Origin: Mixophyes australis
Lineage: Eukaryota > Chordata > Amphibia > Anura > Limnodynastidae
NCBI GenBank assembly: GCA_036250195.1
Contig: JAVHZZ010000011.1
Coordinates: forward strand, 56,704,011-56,768,010
Length of the DNA: 64,000 bases
Reading direction: 5' to 3'
Both the position numbers and the translations under genes were made by a program. Positions 62,001 to 64,000 of the stretch are shown one piece after another. Numbering within the stretch: the first letter of the stretch is position 1; each line of letters starts with the position of its first letter. The notes below the pieces were generated by a model. The model was not told the DNA's origin and did no database searches. It saw nothing but the letters and a program-made list of their open reading frames with translations.

Positions 62001-64000
62001 AGTCTTTCTGAGCACGAGAAATCGCAAAACATAGTCATTTCTTCATTGCCGTACAAAAACAACGCTTTTTTGCATTCCTGTCTCACTTTCTCTTAGAAAC
62101 TATGATTTACATCAATCCTATTACATAATTCTTGTTTCTCATGACATTAATAACATTGCCCACAATTATCAACTTTCTAAGTCTTTCTGAGCAGGAGAAA
62201 TCGCAAAACATAGTAATTTCTTCATTGCCGGACAAAAACAACGCTTTTTTGCATTCCTGTCTCACTTTCTCTTGTAAACAATGATTTACATCAATCCTTT
62301 TACATAATTCTTGTTTCTCATGACATTTCTAACATTGCCCACAATTATCAACTTTCTAAGTCTTTCTGAGCAGGAGAAATCGCAAAACATAGTCATTTCT
62401 TCATTGCCGTACAAAAACAACGTTTTTTTGCATTCCTGTCTCACTTTCTCTTAGAAACAATGATTTACATCAATCCTTTTACATAATTCTTGTTTCTCAT
62501 GAAATTTTTTAACATTGCCCACAATTATTAGCTTTCTAAGTCTTTCTGAGCAGGAGAAATCGCAAAACATAGTCATTTCTTCATTGCCGTACAAAAACAA
62601 CGCTTTTTTGCAATACTGTCTCGCTTTCTCTTAGAAACAATGATTTACATCAATCCTTTTACATAATTCTTGTTTCTCATGACATTTCTAACATTGCCCA
62701 CAATTATCAACTTTCTAAGTCTTTCTGAGCAGGAGAAATCGCAAAACATAGTCATTTCTTCATTGCCGTCCAAAAACAACGCTTTTTTGCATTTCTGTCT
62801 CACTTTCTCTTAGAAACAATGATTTGCATCAATCCTTTTACATAATTCTTGTTTCTCATGACATTAATAACATTGCCCACAATTATCAACTTTCTAAGTC
62901 TTTCTGAGCACGAGAAATCGCAAAACATAGTCATTTCTTCATTGCCGTCCAAATACAACGCTTTTTTGCATTCCTGTCTCACTTTCTCTTAGAAACAATG
63001 ATTTACATCAATCCTGTTACATAATTCTTGTTTCTCATGACATTTCTAACATTGCCCACAATTATCAACTTTCTAAGTCTTTCTGAGCAGGAGAAATCGC
63101 AAAACATAGTAATTTCTTCATTGCCGGACAAAAACAACGCTTTTTTGCATTCCTGTCTCACTTTCTCTTGTTAACAATGATTTACATCAATCCTTTTACA
63201 TAATTCTTGTTTCTCATGACATTTCTAACATTGCCCACAATTGTCAACTTGCTAAGTCTTTCTGAGCAGGAGAAATCGCAAAACATAGTCATTTCTTCAT
63301 TGCCGTCCAAAAACAACGCTTTTTTGCATTCCTGTCTCACTTTCTCTTAGAAACAATGATTTACATCAATCCTTTTACATAATTCTTGTTTCTCATGAAA
63401 TTTTTTAACATTGCCCACAATTATTAGCTTTCTAAGTCTTTCTGAGCAGGAGAAATCGCAAAACATAGTCATTTCTTCATTGCCGTACAAAAACAACGCT
63501 TTTTTGCAATACTGTCTCGCTTTCTCTTAGAAACAATGATTTACATCAATCCTTTTACATAATTCTTGTTTCTCATGACATTTCTAACATTGCCCACAAT
63601 TATCAACTTTCTAAGTCTTTCTGAGCAGGAGAAATCGCAAAACATAGTCATTTCTTCATTGCCGTCCAAAAACAACGCTTTTTTGCATTTCTGTCTCACT
63701 TTCTCTTAGAAACAATGATTTGCATCAATCCTTTTACATAATTCTTGTTTCTCATGACATTTCTAACATTGCCCACAATTATCAACTGTCTAAGTCTTTC
63801 TGAGCACGAGAAATCGCAAAACATAGTCATTTCTTCATTGCCGTACAAAAACAACGCTTTTTTGCATTCCTGTCTCACTTTCTCTTAGAAACTATGATTT
63901 ACATCAATCCTATTACATAATTCTTGTTTCTCATGACATTAATAACATTGCCCACAATTATCAACTTTCTAAGTCTTTCTGAGCACGAGAAATCGCAAAA
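59044..64000 (+). repeat. Domain 3 terminal mosaic to window end
   Basis: Twenty-seven full monomers plus 120 bp of the next (from 63,881). CCTGTTAC/GCCGGAC, CTTGTTAAC/CAATTGTCAAC and CATTAATAAC/ATGAAC units occur three times (59,044, 61,194 and 62,985 onward, with the third join different). The region 59,853-62,012 repeats 53,405-55,564. GAAATTTTTTAAC units lie near 59,813, 60,530, 62,510 and 63,398. TTTGCATC units start near 59,581, 59,940, 60,836, 62,806 and 63,702. The array continues past the window edge. Confidence 0.84.

Noticed and set aside
45786..63878. Sixteen near-identical 60-residue minus-strand open frames as a gene family
   Set aside because: Each lies wholly inside the satellite phase, starts at GTG, ends in the next repeat motif, and exists only because TTACATC became TTGCATC. 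No Shine-Dalgarno, Kozak-like or promoter context distinguishes these units from their neighbours.
1..64000. CRISPR array
   Set aside because: The repeats are 179 bp, contiguous and without unique spacers, and there are no cas genes.
1..64000. Telomeric, rDNA spacer, tRNA or transposon sequence
   Set aside because: No short telomere-type unit, no rRNA or tRNA-like stretch, no terminal repeats, target-site duplications or transposase/reverse transcriptase frames were seen; every line fits the 179-bp phase.
1..64000. Naming the species or a known satellite family (for example Arabidopsis 178-180-bp or human alpha satellite)
   Set aside because: The unit length is similar, but the sequence does not resemble the satellites I can recall, so any name would be a guess.

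Overview
The whole 64 kb window is one uninterrupted satellite DNA array. It holds no recognisable gene, transposon, RNA gene or unique sequence. The unit is 179 bp and always in the same orientation. It is about 34% G+C (read from the consensus), and the + strand is C-rich over G. Counting monomers from the motif TCTCTTAGAA, I find 156 full units before the assembly gap (1-27,924) and 199 full units after it (28,246-63,880), plus partial units at 27,925-28,000, 28,201-28,245 and 63,881-64,000. Nucleosome-scale monomers, layered higher-order repeats (HORs), CpG-decay variants and a run of N all fit a eukaryotic centromeric or pericentromeric array. The species cannot be named from the sequence, and centromere function is an inference.

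Layout. Domain 1 (1-28,000) is built from HORs that can be followed by a recurring TTCAGAGC marker monomer, found 15 times at spacings of 14, 20, 11, 14, 20, 7, 5, 8, 9, 13, 7, 5, 8 and 12 monomers. A 200-N gap (28,001-28,200) is out of phase with the repeat and coincides with a switch of HOR family. Domain 2 (28,201-43,463) starts with an irregular 5-monomer family marked by CATTCCCGTAC, CATTAATAAC, GCCGGAC, CACACTTATC and CATGAATCC. It then carries a 4,294-bp, 24-monomer unit twice in tandem, with the copies looking identical at every marker checked. Domain 3 (43,464-64,000) is a mosaic of 4,477-bp, 2,507-bp and 6,448-bp offset duplications with its own markers (GAAATTTTTTAAC, GCAATACTG, TTTGCATC, CAACTGTC).

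The most unusual local event is at 30,253-30,306. There, 12 bp of one monomer are replaced by 19 bp that are the exact reverse complement of two nearby segments of the same monomer, giving two adjacent hairpins and a 186-bp unit. Other points of interest are a pair of -1/+1 indels that always travel together, an 8-bp dyad and a 15/16-bp internal repeat in each monomer, and a 60-codon antisense open frame shared by 16 monomers because of one stop-removing substitution; I do not consider it a gene. All comparisons were made by eye on marker positions and phase arithmetic, not by full alignment.
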